Notes: a model not told the origin generated them from the sequence alone. A stretch of DNA of 64,000 nucleotides from Cognataquiflexum gelatinilyticum (GCF_024813435.1 NZ_JANAEZ010000005.1:248001-312000), one strand, 5' to 3'; numbered from the stretch's first letter, positions 17,622 through 28,500 are shown. Translations and numbers: made by a program.

Positions 17622-20600
17622 ATGAATAGAATTATACTCAATGAATACTCTCAATGGCAGAAGTATCCTATTTCCTCGAATAAATGGAAGCATATTTCCA
17701 CCTCTTTCTGGAGTTTATCCTTTTTGGCATTCTTCCTGACGATGGTGCCATTACTGGCCCAAACCCCCAAATTCTTTGGACTAACTTCTTTAGGAGGAAA
17801 AGATGGTAATGGGGCAATTATTGAATATGATATCAATAGCAAATCCTTGAGGGACCCTGCACCCACAGGTTTTTCTAATTTTGCGCCTGGTTTATCACCC
17901 CAACATAATCTGACAGAATTAAATGGAAAGCTGTACGGGATAACTTCAGCTGGTGGAAGTTTTTTGGGTGGCGTTCTTTTTGAATATGACCCAAACACAA
18001 GAGTTTATTTAAAAAAGCTTGAGTTTGGAATAGGTTCTTTAACAGAAGGCGGTTTAACTGTTCGCGACGGTAAATTGTATGGGACAATATTTGGCACGGA
18101 TTTTCGAGGCGATCCAAATCCAGGAGTTATTTTTGAATACGATCCAATCCTAGAAATATATAGTACAAAGTACCAATTTAACCAAGCAAATGGTGCCTTT
18201 CCTTCAGGCAGTTTAATAAACGTTGATGGAACCTTATTCGGAATGACTCAATTTGGGGGAAATTTTAATAAAGGGGTGATTTTCTCTTATAATCCAGGCA
18301 GCGACACTTACAATAAAATTCATGATTTTAATGGTACAAATGGAGAAAAACCCTTTGGTAGTTTAACGCTTTTTAATAATGATTTATATGGGACCACTAC
18401 CTTAGGAGGTTCTTTCAATAGTGGTGTTTTGTTTGTGGTTAGTGGAGGTGATTATTCTGTGTTACACAATTTTATAGATGGTGATAGTGGTTCCGGTATC
18501 CCTCATGATGGTAGTTTAACAGTCTACAATGATAGACTATTTGGTACGAGAGTAATAGGTGGATCGAATGATTTGGGATTTGTCTTTGAGTTTGATCCAG
18601 TTCTTAGGAGTATAACAAAATATGATTTTGATGGGAGTAATGGTAGTACTCCATTTGGGAGTTTAACACTTTTCAACGGTAAATTATACGGGATGGCATC
18701 TGAAGGGGGACCACTTAATTTTGGAGTTCTTTATGAATTTAACTTTGATGAAAAGTTGATTTCCCCAAATTACTACTTTGATAAAGTGAATGGTAACTTC
18801 CCTCGTAGTAATCTAACATCCTTTAATGGCAAATTGTACGGTATGACTCCTAATGGTGGTTTAAATGATGGTGGGGTGATTTTTGAATTCGAACCCAGTA
18901 CTCTCCATTATACCAAAAAACTGGATTTTAATGAAACGGATGGTAGTTATCCCACTGGGAGTCTAATCAACTATAATGGCAAGTTATTCGGAACTGCTGA
19001 TGCAGGTGGGAAAGATAATCTGGGAGTTCTCTTTGAGTATGATCCTGCTACTGAAAGATACACGAAGAATATTGATTTTGTTGGAGATAATGGTAGTGGG
19101 CCAAATGGGGCTTTAACGGCTTATAACGGTAAGCTATATGGAATGACTGCCAAAGGTGGAAGGTTTATAGATCATGGTTTAATCTACGAATATGACCCGG
19201 TTACCAAAACCTACACCAAACAGCACGAATTTGATGGAACTAATGGTAGCAGCCCTCAAGGAGGTTTAACGGAATATGACGGGATTTTGTATGGGATGAC
19301 TTCTCGTGGGGGGAATAGTGGAGTTGGTGTTTTATTTGGTTATGACCCAAGAACGAGGGGATTGATGCTATATGATTTTGATATGACAAACGGAGTTAGT
19401 CCCAGGGGTAATTTAACAGTTTATAATGGCAAAATATACGGAACGACTTCAGGTGGCGGTTCCGGTAATGGGGGAGTTTTATTTGAATTCGATCCTTTAA
19501 GTGGTGTAATTACTGAAAAGTACAATTTCGATCAGAATAACGGTTGGTTTCCAAATGGTAGTTTGATTTTATATGGAGACAAACTATATGGGATGACCAG
19601 TCAGGGTGGTAGACCAGATAAAGGTGTTATTTTTGAGTACGATCCGGTTACAAATATTTATATCAGTAAACACGCATTTGGAGGAATTGATGGTGACGCT
19701 GCTGTTGGTAGTTTAACGGAATATAATGGGAAGCTTTACGGGATGACGTCTAGAGGAGGTGTGGATACTTGGGGAAATGTATTCGAATACGATCTCAGAT
19801 ATGAAACCTTTGTCAGCAATGCAGAATTTAACTTTAGTAACGGTGCAGTTCCTCTTGGATCATTCACGTTGTTTACTCCTCCTCCTGCTGAATTGGACCT
19901 TTCAGCGACCAAAGAAGATGAATCTTGCCCCGGAAGTAACGGAAGCATTGACCTGACCATAAGCGGGGCTAGCGGAACGACCGTCATCTCCTGGACAGGA
20001 CCGGATACATATACTGCTGACGTAGAAGATTTGAATAACCTAGCCGCAGGTATATATAAGGTAGTGGTCACGGATGATGCAGGTGCTACCGGAAGCCTTG
20101 AGGTAGAAATCCTATTGACGCCTGATACGGAAGATCCCATTATTTCCTGTCCTGACGATATCAACGAGACGGTTGCCTTCGGAGAAACAGGAAAAACGAT
20201 CAGCTATAGCGATCCGTCTTTCAGCGATAACTGTACAGGAGCAGGGATTGAATTGAAATCAGGATTTGCAAGCGGAGCAACTTTTCCTGTAGGGGAGACT
20301 ATAGTTACTTACCTAGCAACAGATGCAGCAGGCAATACCGCCGAATGTAGCTTTAAAGTGACAATCATGGAAGATGCTGATGCGGTAGACCCAATAATCA
20401 ACAACTGTCCGACAGACATCACCGTGTCCAACGATCCGGGTGACTGCAGTGCGGCAGTCAGTTGGACTGCACCGACTGCGAACGACAACAGCGGTTCTGT
20501 AGACTTAGTCAGCAACTTTGAGCCGGGTGCGGTATTCCCTGTGGGGACTACAAAAGTTACCTACACCGCTACCGATGCAGCAGGCAATCAGGTGACCTGT

Positions 20601-22205
20601 AGTTTTGATGTAACTGTAGCAGATGATGAATTGCCGGTGATTGGATCAGTATCTGATATCGATGTAAGCGTTCCGTCAGGTCAGACAGTCACCAGTGTGT
20701 CGGTTCCCGAGCCTTCGGTATCTGACAACTGTTCTGCCACGGTCACAGGATTAAGAAGTGACGGTAAAGATCTTGGAGAGCCATTTGGGTTAGGAGAGAC
20801 TACTATTACATGGTCAGCGGAGGATCCTTCCGGAAATGATGCTGTGGAAGTGATCCAGAAAGTGACTGTCACTCAAAGTGAGCCTCCTTTGTCCATTACA
20901 GGCTTTACTTTGATCAATGCCGGGACGGATGCAGATATTTTGACAGTTATAGACGGGCTCCAGATCAGCCTGAATCAGGTTCAGGGCTTAAGCCTGAACA
21001 TAAGGGCAAATACCAATCCATCAGTGGTGGGGAGTGTTTACCTCACAATCTCGGGACCTGTAAACCGTACTTCAACAGAAAATGTAGCACCATATGCGCT
21101 CTTTGGTGACAATAACGGCAATTACTCAGGAAGGACGCTGCCTGAAGGGACCTATACCCTGACGGCAAGGGCTTATTCGGCTTCCAACAGAGGCGGCACA
21201 GCCGGAATCCTATCTTCCATCCAATTCTCCATCGTAGCACCTTTAGTTGCTGTGACAGGGGTAACGGTAAGTCCATCGACAGCCACCATTAATGAAGGCA
21301 GTGCATTTCAGCTGACAGCAACAGTATTCCCGTCTAATGCGACAGACAAGGCAGTGAACTGGAGCAGTTCCGACGAATCGGTTGCTACGGTAAACGAAAA
21401 CGGATTGGTGACGGGACATGCTACAGGGCAGGCGTCCATCACTGCGACTACAGTCAACGGAGGGCTCATGGCCTCTTCGACGATCACCGTACAGGCTGTT
21501 CCAAACTTTGACATCGAATCATTTACCCTTGTAAATGCAGGAACGGATTTGGATATTATGACTGTTACAAATGGTCTTCAGATCAGCCAAAGCGAAGTTC
21601 AGGGACTGAGTCTGAACATCAGGGCAAATACAAATCCATCGGTAGTAGGAAGTGTGTACCTGAAGCTATCAGGTCCGGTAAACCGTACAACAACTGAGAA
21701 TGATGCCCCATATGCCCTGTTTGGGGATAAAAATGGCAATTATTCAGGAAAGACACTGTCTCCGGGAACCTATACGCTGACAGCAAGGGCGTATTCCGAG
21801 AGCAAGAGAAGAGGTACGGCGGGACCTGAAAAGACCATTACTTTCTCCATAGTCAACAATTCATTAAGGATAACAAATGAAACTGACCCCGCTGCAAATG
21901 AATCCATGGAGAAGGAAAGACCAGGCATGGAAATCCAGAGCGGATATTCCCTGAAGGCATTCCCTAATCCGGTAAAGGATGGCAGGGTAAGTATAATGGA
22001 CAGCAGGTTTAAGGAAGGAAAAGTGAAGTACATCCTGTACAGCATCAACGGTGCGAAACTGACTGAAGGGGAAGCAGAAATCGGAGAAGGCAAAACCATC
22101 CGATTGGACTTCTCAGGAAACGTCAACCAGGCAGGAATGTATATCCTGATCCTTGACAGCGATGTTTATCTGGCTCCTTTACGTGTACAACTGATCTTTG
22201 AGTGA
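17622..22205 (+). CDS. T9SS-secreted surface protein with 14 GloVer-type repeats, HYR and Ig-like modules
   Basis: 1527 residues. The N-terminal signal peptide ends near residue 46 (hydrophobic run then LLAQ). Residues about 47-752 form 14 repeats of about 50 residues with the pattern LYGMTSxGG...GVIFEYDP...NGxxPxGSL..YNGK. This matches the family known as TIGR03803 (choice-of-anchor tandem repeat, GloVer type). Then come an SprB-like module (about 757-826), three HYR-type modules (about 835-1085, the third divergent), a module ending in NGNYSGRTLPEGTYTLTARA (about 1091-1200), a BIG2-like Ig domain (about 1210-1290), a second copy of that module (about 1294-1410), and a type A T9SS sorting domain starting YSLKAFPNP (about 1441-1527). 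Known biology of such C-terminal domains predicts export by T9SS and release or attachment at the cell surface. Fourteen repeats would suit two seven-bladed propellers; that is inference. Function unknown, probably adhesion or binding. Confidence 0.93.
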   Translation: MNRIILNEYSQWQKYPISSNKWKHISTSFWSLSFLAFFLTMVPLLAQTPKFFGLTSLGGKDGNGAIIEYDINSKSLRDPAPTGFSNFAPGLSPQHNLTELNGKLYGITSAGGSFLGGVLFEYDPNTRVYLKKLEFGIGSLTEGGLTVRDGKLYGTIFGTDFRGDPNPGVIFEYDPILEIYSTKYQFNQANGAFPSGSLINVDGTLFGMTQFGGNFNKGVIFSYNPGSDTYNKIHDFNGTNGEKPFGSLTLFNNDLYGTTTLGGSFNSGVLFVVSGGDYSVLHNFIDGDSGSGIPHDGSLTVYNDRLFGTRVIGGSNDLGFVFEFDPVLRSITKYDFDGSNGSTPFGSLTLFNGKLYGMASEGGPLNFGVLYEFNFDEKLISPNYYFDKVNGNFPRSNLTSFNGKLYGMTPNGGLNDGGVIFEFEPSTLHYTKKLDFNETDGSYPTGSLINYNGKLFGTADAGGKDNLGVLFEYDPATERYTKNIDFVGDNGSGPNGALTAYNGKLYGMTAKGGRFIDHGLIYEYDPVTKTYTKQHEFDGTNGSSPQGGLTEYDGILYGMTSRGGNSGVGVLFGYDPRTRGLMLYDFDMTNGVSPRGNLTVYNGKIYGTTSGGGSGNGGVLFEFDPLSGVITEKYNFDQNNGWFPNGSLILYGDKLYGMTSQGGRPDKGVIFEYDPVTNIYISKHAFGGIDGDAAVGSLTEYNGKLYGMTSRGGVDTWGNVFEYDLRYETFVSNAEFNFSNGAVPLGSFTLFTPPPAELDLSATKEDESCPGSNGSIDLTISGASGTTVISWTGPDTYTADVEDLNNLAAGIYKVVVTDDAGATGSLEVEILLTPDTEDPIISCPDDINETVAFGETGKTISYSDPSFSDNCTGAGIELKSGFASGATFPVGETIVTYLATDAAGNTAECSFKVTIMEDADAVDPIINNCPTDITVSNDPGDCSAAVSWTAPTANDNSGSVDLVSNFEPGAVFPVGTTKVTYTATDAAGNQVTCSFDVTVADDELPVIGSVSDIDVSVPSGQTVTSVSVPEPSVSDNCSATVTGLRSDGKDLGEPFGLGETTITWSAEDPSGNDAVEVIQKVTVTQSEPPLSITGFTLINAGTDADILTVIDGLQISLNQVQGLSLNIRANTNPSVVGSVYLTISGPVNRTSTENVAPYALFGDNNGNYSGRTLPEGTYTLTARAYSASNRGGTAGILSSIQFSIVAPLVAVTGVTVSPSTATINEGSAFQLTATVFPSNATDKAVNWSSSDESVATVNENGLVTGHATGQASITATTVNGGLMASSTITVQAVPNFDIESFTLVNAGTDLDIMTVTNGLQISQSEVQGLSLNIRANTNPSVVGSVYLKLSGPVNRTTTENDAPYALFGDKNGNYSGKTLSPGTYTLTARAYSESKRRGTAGPEKTITFSIVNNSLRITNETDPAANESMEKERPGMEIQSGYSLKAFPNPVKDGRVSIMDSRFKEGKVKYILYSINGAKLTEGEAEIGEGKTIRLDFSGNVNQAGMYILILDSDVYLAPLRVQLIFE

Positions 22206-22562
22206 TGTTGAATGCCGGTTATCACCGGTAAACTGAGAATACAAATTGAATAAAAACCCGGGTAAATCTGACCATTGATATAAGGTTGGGCTTCCCCGGG
22301 TTTATGTTTTTGGGGAAGTCGGCTTTGGAAAAAACCAGATATTGATGACAGCGACTATCAGGCAACCAATAAGATCCAAGAGGCAGGAACAAGGGAAATT
22401 TTGAATTTAGAATGATAAATTAATAATGAGAGTCTTAGAGGCAAGAAGCAAGAAACGAGACAAAAGAAATTTGGAATTTATAAGTGAAGCGAAGTGTCTC
22501 ACTAGTCAAAGTGATTCTTTACCTCCGCAAGCTCCGGTTCAGAAGAACGGATTCCTCAACCT
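22206..22562. repeat. Intergenic repeats between the two surface-protein leaders
   Basis: After a possible terminator at 22254-22303 this stretch holds a GAATTTAGAATGATAAATTA module (about 22399-22430), a GAGGCAAGAAGCAAGAAACG run (about 22437-22475), and the right half of the hairpin element (about 22495-22552). No gene is visible. Confidence 0.6.
22254..22303 (+). terminator. Possible terminator after the 1527-residue protein gene
   Basis: AAACCCGGG (22254-22262) pairs perfectly with CCCGGGTTT (22295-22303). The loop of about 32 bases is long and the following tract is only TATGTTTTTGG, so function is plausible but not certain. Confidence 0.5.
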
Positions 22563-22690
22563 GACAACCTGATAACGCAAAGCAGACAACCATTACAATC
22601 AGTAGAACAATTACAACAACTAAAACAATTAGAACTGTAACACTCAAATAACACAAATTTTCATCACCGCAATCACTGAGGGTAGTTCTG
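22563..22690. repeat. 128-bp leader repeat, copy B
   Basis: Near-identical to 17136-17263. The shared but more diverged continuation runs to about 22830 and again includes an inverted pair, GGGAC (22780-22784) with GTCCT (22802-22806). It lies upstream of the five-gene surface locus starting at 22961. The last 130 bases before that gene show nothing I recognise. Confidence 0.85.
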
Positions 22691-22960
22691 GATTCTGTTC
22701 TTAGATTTTTTTCATTTTGGTTACTTTTTGACATGCCTTTTCCTTCCCGATTTCAAGTGGGTAAATAAAATCATACGTTGGGACAGAAAGAGAAAGCGTT
22801 TGTCCTAGACTGTGTTTTTCTGTGCTTGAACATCATTATTTTTAAACAAAGGTATCAGCATGAATTATCCCCAATTTAATGGTAAGATTTCTTAGACTAT
22901 TGACCTAAGGTTGGATACCAAACTGTTTATTGTTTATATCTAAAAATAAATTCCTCAAAT

Positions 22961-23752
22961 ATGAATTTCTCCAGAAGATTATTTTTAAAAAAATCAATTG
23001 CTGCCTCTGTGGTATCCACATTGATTTCTATTCCTTCGGCAGTATTGGCTTTGGGAGACCCCAAGTCAATCAGTTGGGTACATCTCGGTCCGGGAATAGA
23101 TGAAGAGAACCTGAAGAATCTCATGGACTCCAACTATGCAAGAAATTCTGCCCTGATTTTTATCAATTCGGGTAGGTATAGAAATACAAAGGATATGATT
23201 GGTATCGGTCCATCAGGATCAATTGCCCAACTGATCAATTTTGACCCCGGCCTTTTACAGCTTTCTGATGATGACTTGCAAAAGAAAATAGCGGAAGCGC
23301 CGTACCCTCTAATAAATTCAAATTTTGATAAAAGTACAAGAGGCGGTTTGGCTGCTCTCCAAGAAAAGGTGGTTATCAAATTGAATGGAAAAAAGATCGG
23401 AGTATTAGGTATTGCCTTTACTGGAAGTAACCAGAGTATCACCCAAATTCTCAACATAATCCAAGCAAAAAGTCAAGAATTGAAAAATGAAGGATGTGAT
23501 AAGGTCATCTGTTTGTTGGAAAATCCCAAAGATGTTTTTCCTTATTTGAATTATAGAGACTTTGTAAAAAGCAGCAAAGATGTCGATTGGTTTTTTACAG
23601 ATTCAGACACATCAGAAAAGTCAAAAAGCTTTTCTTTAAGAAACAAAGATAATCAGGAAGTATTTCTTCAAGTTAACTCCGAAAATTCCAAAAATTTTGG
23701 AGTTACTACCATCAACCAGCATAAAGGAGCTTTTAATCACTACATCATTTAA
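22961..23752 (+). CDS. Twin-arginine exported protein resembling a degenerate 5'-nucleotidase N-domain
   Basis: 263 residues. The N-terminus carries a clear Tat motif SRRLFLKK (residues 4-11) followed by a hydrophobic stretch ending SAVLA, predicting export of a folded protein. The body loosely follows the order of the metallophosphatase domain of 5'-nucleotidases: a segment with PYPLINSNFD, then KLNGKKIGVLGIAF, then a helix and CDKVICLLENP. The expected metal ligands (D-x-H, GD, GNHEFD, and a histidine after the V-I-x-L strand) are not present, and the C-terminal nucleotidase domain is missing. It is therefore probably catalytically inactive or divergent. It is 12 bases upstream of the first tail-collar gene and likely co-transcribed with it. 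The family assignment is tentative. Confidence 0.6.
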   Translation: MNFSRRLFLKKSIAASVVSTLISIPSAVLALGDPKSISWVHLGPGIDEENLKNLMDSNYARNSALIFINSGRYRNTKDMIGIGPSGSIAQLINFDPGLLQLSDDDLQKKIAEAPYPLINSNFDKSTRGGLAALQEKVVIKLNGKKIGVLGIAFTGSNQSITQILNIIQAKSQELKNEGCDKVICLLENPKDVFPYLNYRDFVKSSKDVDWFFTDSDTSEKSKSFSLRNKDNQEVFLQVNSENSKNFGVTTINQHKGAFNHYII

Positions 23753-23764
23753 TCATTTAAAACT

Positions 23765-24307
23765 ATGGATCCATTTATCGGACAAATCATGGAGACAGGT
23801 TTCAATTTTGCCCCTCCAGGCTGGGCATTTTGTGACGGTTCTCTTTTACCAATTTCAGAATATGATGCTTTGTTTGCATTGATAGGTACTACTTATGGCG
23901 GAGATGGTCAAACAACCTTTGCACTGCCCGATCTTAGGGGGCGTAGTGCGCTTCATGCAGGTCAGGGACCAGGTTTGCCTTCTAATTCTGTGGGTCAAAC
24001 GGGGGGTGCTGTTTCTACCACTTTGACAGTAAGTAACCTTCCTCCCCATAATCATACCATTCAGGCTTCATCAGCGGCTGGAACCCAATCAAATCCTGCC
24101 AATGCCTTCCCTGCCAATGCCAATGTGATACCTGAGCGGGGAGCAGATCCAATTGGCGTCAACGCCTATGCTTCAAATCCAAATACGACGATGAATCCTA
24201 TCATGGTTGGGAATGCAGGCGGTGGTCAACCCTTTGACAATATGCCTCCTTATTTGGCAGTAAATTATATTATTGCATTGTTTGGAATTTTCCCTTCACC
24301 GGGCTGA
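23765..24307 (+). CDS. Tail-collar-domain (Mdp-like) protein 1
   Basis: 180 residues starting MDPFIGQIMETGFNFAPPGW. The body carries the hallmark segments of the phage tail collar domain (PF07484): GWAFCDGSLLPISEYDALFA, the strongly conserved TTYGGDGQTTFALPDLRGR (about 46-64), GQGPGL, NLPPHNH (about 92-98), and a C-terminal NNMPPYLAVNYIIAL-like end. Free-standing bacterial relatives are annotated as microcystin-dependent (Mdp) or tail-fibre proteins. No other phage gene is nearby, so this is not a prophage fragment. There is no signal peptide. It is one of three tandem copies with duplicated leaders. Confidence 0.9.
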   Translation: MDPFIGQIMETGFNFAPPGWAFCDGSLLPISEYDALFALIGTTYGGDGQTTFALPDLRGRSALHAGQGPGLPSNSVGQTGGAVSTTLTVSNLPPHNHTIQASSAAGTQSNPANAFPANANVIPERGADPIGVNAYASNPNTTMNPIMVGNAGGGQPFDNMPPYLAVNYIIALFGIFPSPG

Positions 24308-24370
24308 CATCAGAAAAAACATGAAAATTTCTCGTTTTAATTTTTCTCTTAGTATTTAAACAAAAATATA

Positions 24371-24916
24371 ATGGAAACACCATATATAGGACAAATCATG
24401 GTAGTAGGATTCAATTTTGCCCCGCGAGGCTGGGCATTATGCGACGGTCAACTCTTACCGATTGCACAGAATACTGCTTTATTTTCACTATTAGGCACCA
24501 CCTATGGTGGTAATGGTCAAACAACCTTTGCACTGCCCGATCTTAGGGGACGCATGGCGCTCCATCCAGGTCAGGGTCCGGGCTTGCCCGATTATAGTCT
24601 GGGTCAAATGGCGGGGGCACCTTCAACCACTTTGCTTGTCACCAATCTCCCCTCTCACAACCATCAGATTCAAGCTTCATCAGCAGATGGAACCCAATCA
24701 AATCCCGGCAATGCCTTCCCTGCCAATGCAAATGTGATACCTGAGCGGGGAGCAGATCCAATTGGAGTCAATGCCCATGCTTCAAATTCAAATACGACAA
24801 TGAATCCAAGCATGGTCGGGAATGCAGGCGGAGGACAACCCATCAACAATATGCCTCCCTATTTGGCAGTATATCATGTTATTGCACTAGAAGGAATTTA
24901 CCCTCCAAGACCCTGA
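24371..24916 (+). CDS. Tail-collar-domain (Mdp-like) protein 2
   Basis: 181 residues starting METPYIGQIMVVGFNFAPRG. It is closely similar to the copies on either side over its whole length, with the same TTYGGNGQTTFALPDLRGR core and the conserved block GTQSNPGNAFPANANVIPER. It begins 606 bases after copy 1. The short AT-rich leader (aaacatgaaaatttctcg type, ending in AAACAAAAA) is also shared with copy 3, so gene and leader were duplicated as a unit. Function unknown; the collar fold suggests a trimeric structural or ligand-binding protein. Confidence 0.9.
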   Translation: METPYIGQIMVVGFNFAPRGWALCDGQLLPIAQNTALFSLLGTTYGGNGQTTFALPDLRGRMALHPGQGPGLPDYSLGQMAGAPSTTLLVTNLPSHNHQIQASSADGTQSNPGNAFPANANVIPERGADPIGVNAHASNSNTTMNPSMVGNAGGGQPINNMPPYLAVYHVIALEGIYPPRP

Positions 24917-24980
24917 TATCAGGAAAAAACATAAAAATCTCTCTTTTTTATTTCTCTCTTACTAATTAAACAAAAAAGAA

Positions 24981-25523
24981 ATGGAACCATATTTAGGACA
25001 AATCATGATGGTAGCCTTCAATTTTGCCCCGCGAGGATGGGCATTATGCAATGGTTCTCTCTTAGCAATTTCACAAAATCAAGCTTTATTTTCATTGCTT
25101 GGCACCACCTATGGGGGAGATGGTCGCACAACCTTTGCACTGCCCGATTTGAGGGGACGCTTGCTAATCCATCCGGGTCAGGGACCGGGTTTGCCCAATT
25201 ATAGTCAGGGTGAAAGAGCGGGGACACCTACAACCTTTTTATCCGTAAATAACCTTCCTCCCCATAACCATCCTATTCTTGCTTCATCAGCAGCAGGTAC
25301 CCAATCAAATCCTAGCAATGCCTTCCCCGCCAATGTCAATGTAGTACCTGATCGGGGTGCGGATCCCATTGGCGTCAACACCTATGCTTCAGGTGCAAAT
25401 GCGGCAATGGCGCCAAGTACGGTCGGGATTACAGGCGGGGGACAACCCTTTAATAATATGCCTCCCTATTTGGCAGTAAATTATATTATTGCACTCCAAG
25501 GTATTTTCCCTTCGAGGCCGTAA
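24981..25523 (+). CDS. Tail-collar-domain (Mdp-like) protein 3
   Basis: 180 residues starting MEPYLGQIMMVAFNFAPRGW. Third tandem copy, 610 bases after copy 2, with the conserved GRTTFALPDLRGRLLIHPGQ region, NLPPHNHPI, and ending NYIIALQGIFPSRP. Differences between copies are concentrated near residues 70-90 and 140-155, while the collar core is almost unchanged. It is followed after 48 bases by the second giant T9SS protein, suggesting one functional locus. Confidence 0.9.
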   Translation: MEPYLGQIMMVAFNFAPRGWALCNGSLLAISQNQALFSLLGTTYGGDGRTTFALPDLRGRLLIHPGQGPGLPNYSQGERAGTPTTFLSVNNLPPHNHPILASSAAGTQSNPSNAFPANVNVVPDRGADPIGVNTYASGANAAMAPSTVGITGGGQPFNNMPPYLAVNYIIALQGIFPSRP

Positions 25524-25571
25524 GGCGTGAAATTGTATTAATTTTTATTTCTTCATTTTAACCTGACTACC

Positions 25572-28500
25572 ATGAAACTTTCGTACCAAAGACAAATATT
25601 TTTATTCATCTCCATATGGTTTGCTTGGTCCCAGCAAGGTTTCGGGCAACAAACCACTGTAAACTTTAACAGCTACATCCAAAACCAAGGGCTTTCTAAT
25701 CCGCATGTGGAGGGAGAATTGAGGTTTGAGGCAATCAAAGGTGCTTCGGCTACTTGCACAGTCTGCGTAGGAATAGATATAAATGAAGGGAAAAACGGTG
25801 GTCCTGGATTAGATGACAGTAACCAGGAAATAGGAGGCATAATTGGTTGGAAAATATCCCGGGCAGACGATGCCTCTTTTCAGTTTTTGAGTATTTGGCT
25901 TCAGGATCGGGATATTTCAAATGCTTTGGGAACATCTGATTCGGGAACAATCAAAGCATTTAAGGGGGGTGCACAGGTAGGAGGTACAAAAACTATCAAT
26001 TTTGATAGTGGGACTTCAGGTCTTAAATCTTTTGCCACTGACCCTGATTTTTTTGATGTGGACTATGTTTTAATAGAAGGGGTAGATCTTTTTTTGATTT
26101 TAGATGAAGTCACCTACAATGATCCATTTGTTGATGGTGACAATACTGCTCCGGCAGTTTTGGCGATTAACCTGATCGGTGCTCCCCTTAGTACAGCCAC
26201 ATCAGTTACTTACAATGTTGAATTTTCGAAAATCGCACAAAATGTAAGCGTAGACGATTTTGAGTTGACCAAGACAGGCTCTGCAAATGGAACAATAGCT
26301 TCGGTTACAGGATCAAATGCCACTTATTCGGTTCTTGTTACGGGATTATCTGGTGAAGGTACCATCAGGTTAGATATCAAGGCAGGTACCGACATCGCCA
26401 ATGAAAACAATGTAAGCGGCACAGCTGCCTTCACTGCTGGGCAACTACATAACATTAGCCCATGTCTGGTCGAGGACTTTGAAGATGAGACGGATGGCAG
26501 TAAGACCTTTTCCTATGGGGGAAATAATTTCTCGATTACGGGAAATTTGGAGGTCCAAACACAAACACCTTCAATTGGAATCAATGGCTCTCGGTATGTA
26601 TTGCTCAATACGGGATCCGGACCATATATTATCAATTCTCTAACCAAAGATATCGGTTTAAAGAAATTTGCGGTTTTCCTTTCATCAGACGATGCCGGTA
26701 ATTTCCCTACGAATGATGGTAGTATAACTGTTGTTGGCAAGAAGGATGGTTCCCAGGTTTATTCCATCACAAAAACATCCGGATTCCCGACAGACTTTAG
26801 TGCAAATAGCGGATATTACATTTTTGATTTAAGCACAGAAGGAGGAGCAGATAATTCCAAAATCCTCATCGATCAATTGGAGATTTCTTTGGGATCAGCC
26901 TTCCAATATATAAACATTGATAATTTCGAATTCTGTATAGATTTAGATGTCATAAACCCGGTCATCGAAAACTGTCCGACAGACATCATTGTATCCAACG
27001 ATGCGGGTCAATGCGGTGCCGCAGTCAGTTGGACTCCTCCGACAGCGACAGACAACAGCGGTGCAGTAAACTTTGTCAGCAACTTTGAATCGGGTGCGGT
27101 ATTCCCTGTGGGCACAACAGAAGTAACCTACACCGCTACCGATGAATCAGGCAATCAGGCTACCTGTAGCTTTACAGTAAAAGTAAATGACACTACCCCG
27201 CCTGTGCCACCTACTTCACCTGAAACCCTTAATCTTCAGTGTATCGGTGATGTCCCTGCTCCTTATGAGTTGACAGCAATAGACAATTGTAGCGGTGAGA
27301 TTAAGGCAATGCCGACAGTTACCCAGCAATCAACAGGACCAACAAGTGTTGCCATTAAATACGAATGGGCATTTATCGATGCCACAGGAAACGCAGTCTT
27401 TGTGGAACAAATAATTAATGTGAGTGATAATCTTGCTCCCGTGCCACCGACTGCACCTGCGGATTTGAATCTTCAGTGTGGAAGTAATATCCCGGGATCT
27501 ATTGAGTTAACTGCGATAGATAATTGTGATGGTAAGATAACAGTTAACCCATCAATACAATTGAAACCCGGTGCTTCACCAAATGATTTTGAATTAATCT
27601 ATACCTGGACTTTTACCGATGCTTCAGGAAATTCAAGCAGCATAAGCCAGAAAATCATAGTAAAAGATGATATTGCTCCGGTGCCAACCGCAGCACCTGC
27701 GGATTTGAATCTTCAATGCGCAAGTGAGCTTCCGCCAGTGGTGGATCTCACTGCAATTGACAACTGTTTAGGACCGATTACAGTAAGCCCTACAGTAACA
27801 ATAGCCCCGGGAGCTTCCCCAAGTGATTTTGTAGAGGTTAGGACATGGACTTTTGTTGATGCAGATGGAAATTCAAGCAATGTGAGTCAAAGGATCGTTG
27901 TGAGAGACAATATTCCGCCGTCCTTTGAGTTCTGTTCCGGCGACATCAACGAGACAGTTGCTTTTGGTGAAACGGGGAAAATAATCAATTACCTACCGGC
28001 TGTAGCTTCCGATAACTGCTCAGTGCCTGCCATAGTATTGACATCAGGTTTGGCCAGTGGTTCGATATTCCCATTGGGTACTACAACTGTTACCTACGTA
28101 GCAACAGATGAGGCAGGCAATTCAGCGGAATGCAGTTTTGACGTAACCGTCACCGCTGATCCTGACACCGAGGATCCTGTGATCAGCAACTGTCCTCCGG
28201 ATTTCTTTGTGTCAAACGATGAAGGTGAGTGCGGTGCTATATTCAGATTGACTGAACCGACGGCTACGGACAACAGCGGTTTTGTAGACTTAGTCAGCAA
28301 CTTTAAACCAGGTGATTTCTTCCCTGTGGGAACTACCCGAGTTACTTATACCGCCACAGACGCAGCAGGCAATCAGGCCACATGTAGTTTTGATGTGACA
28401 GTGGTCGACAACGAATTGCCGGAGTTTGGGTCAGTTTCTGATATCAACGTAACCGTTCCATCAGGTCAGACAGTCACGAGTGTTTCTGTTCCCGAGCCTA

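Noticed and set aside
23765..25523. Prophage remnant (tail genes)
   Set aside because: Only collar-domain proteins are present, in three tandem copies, with no other phage gene, integrase or att site.
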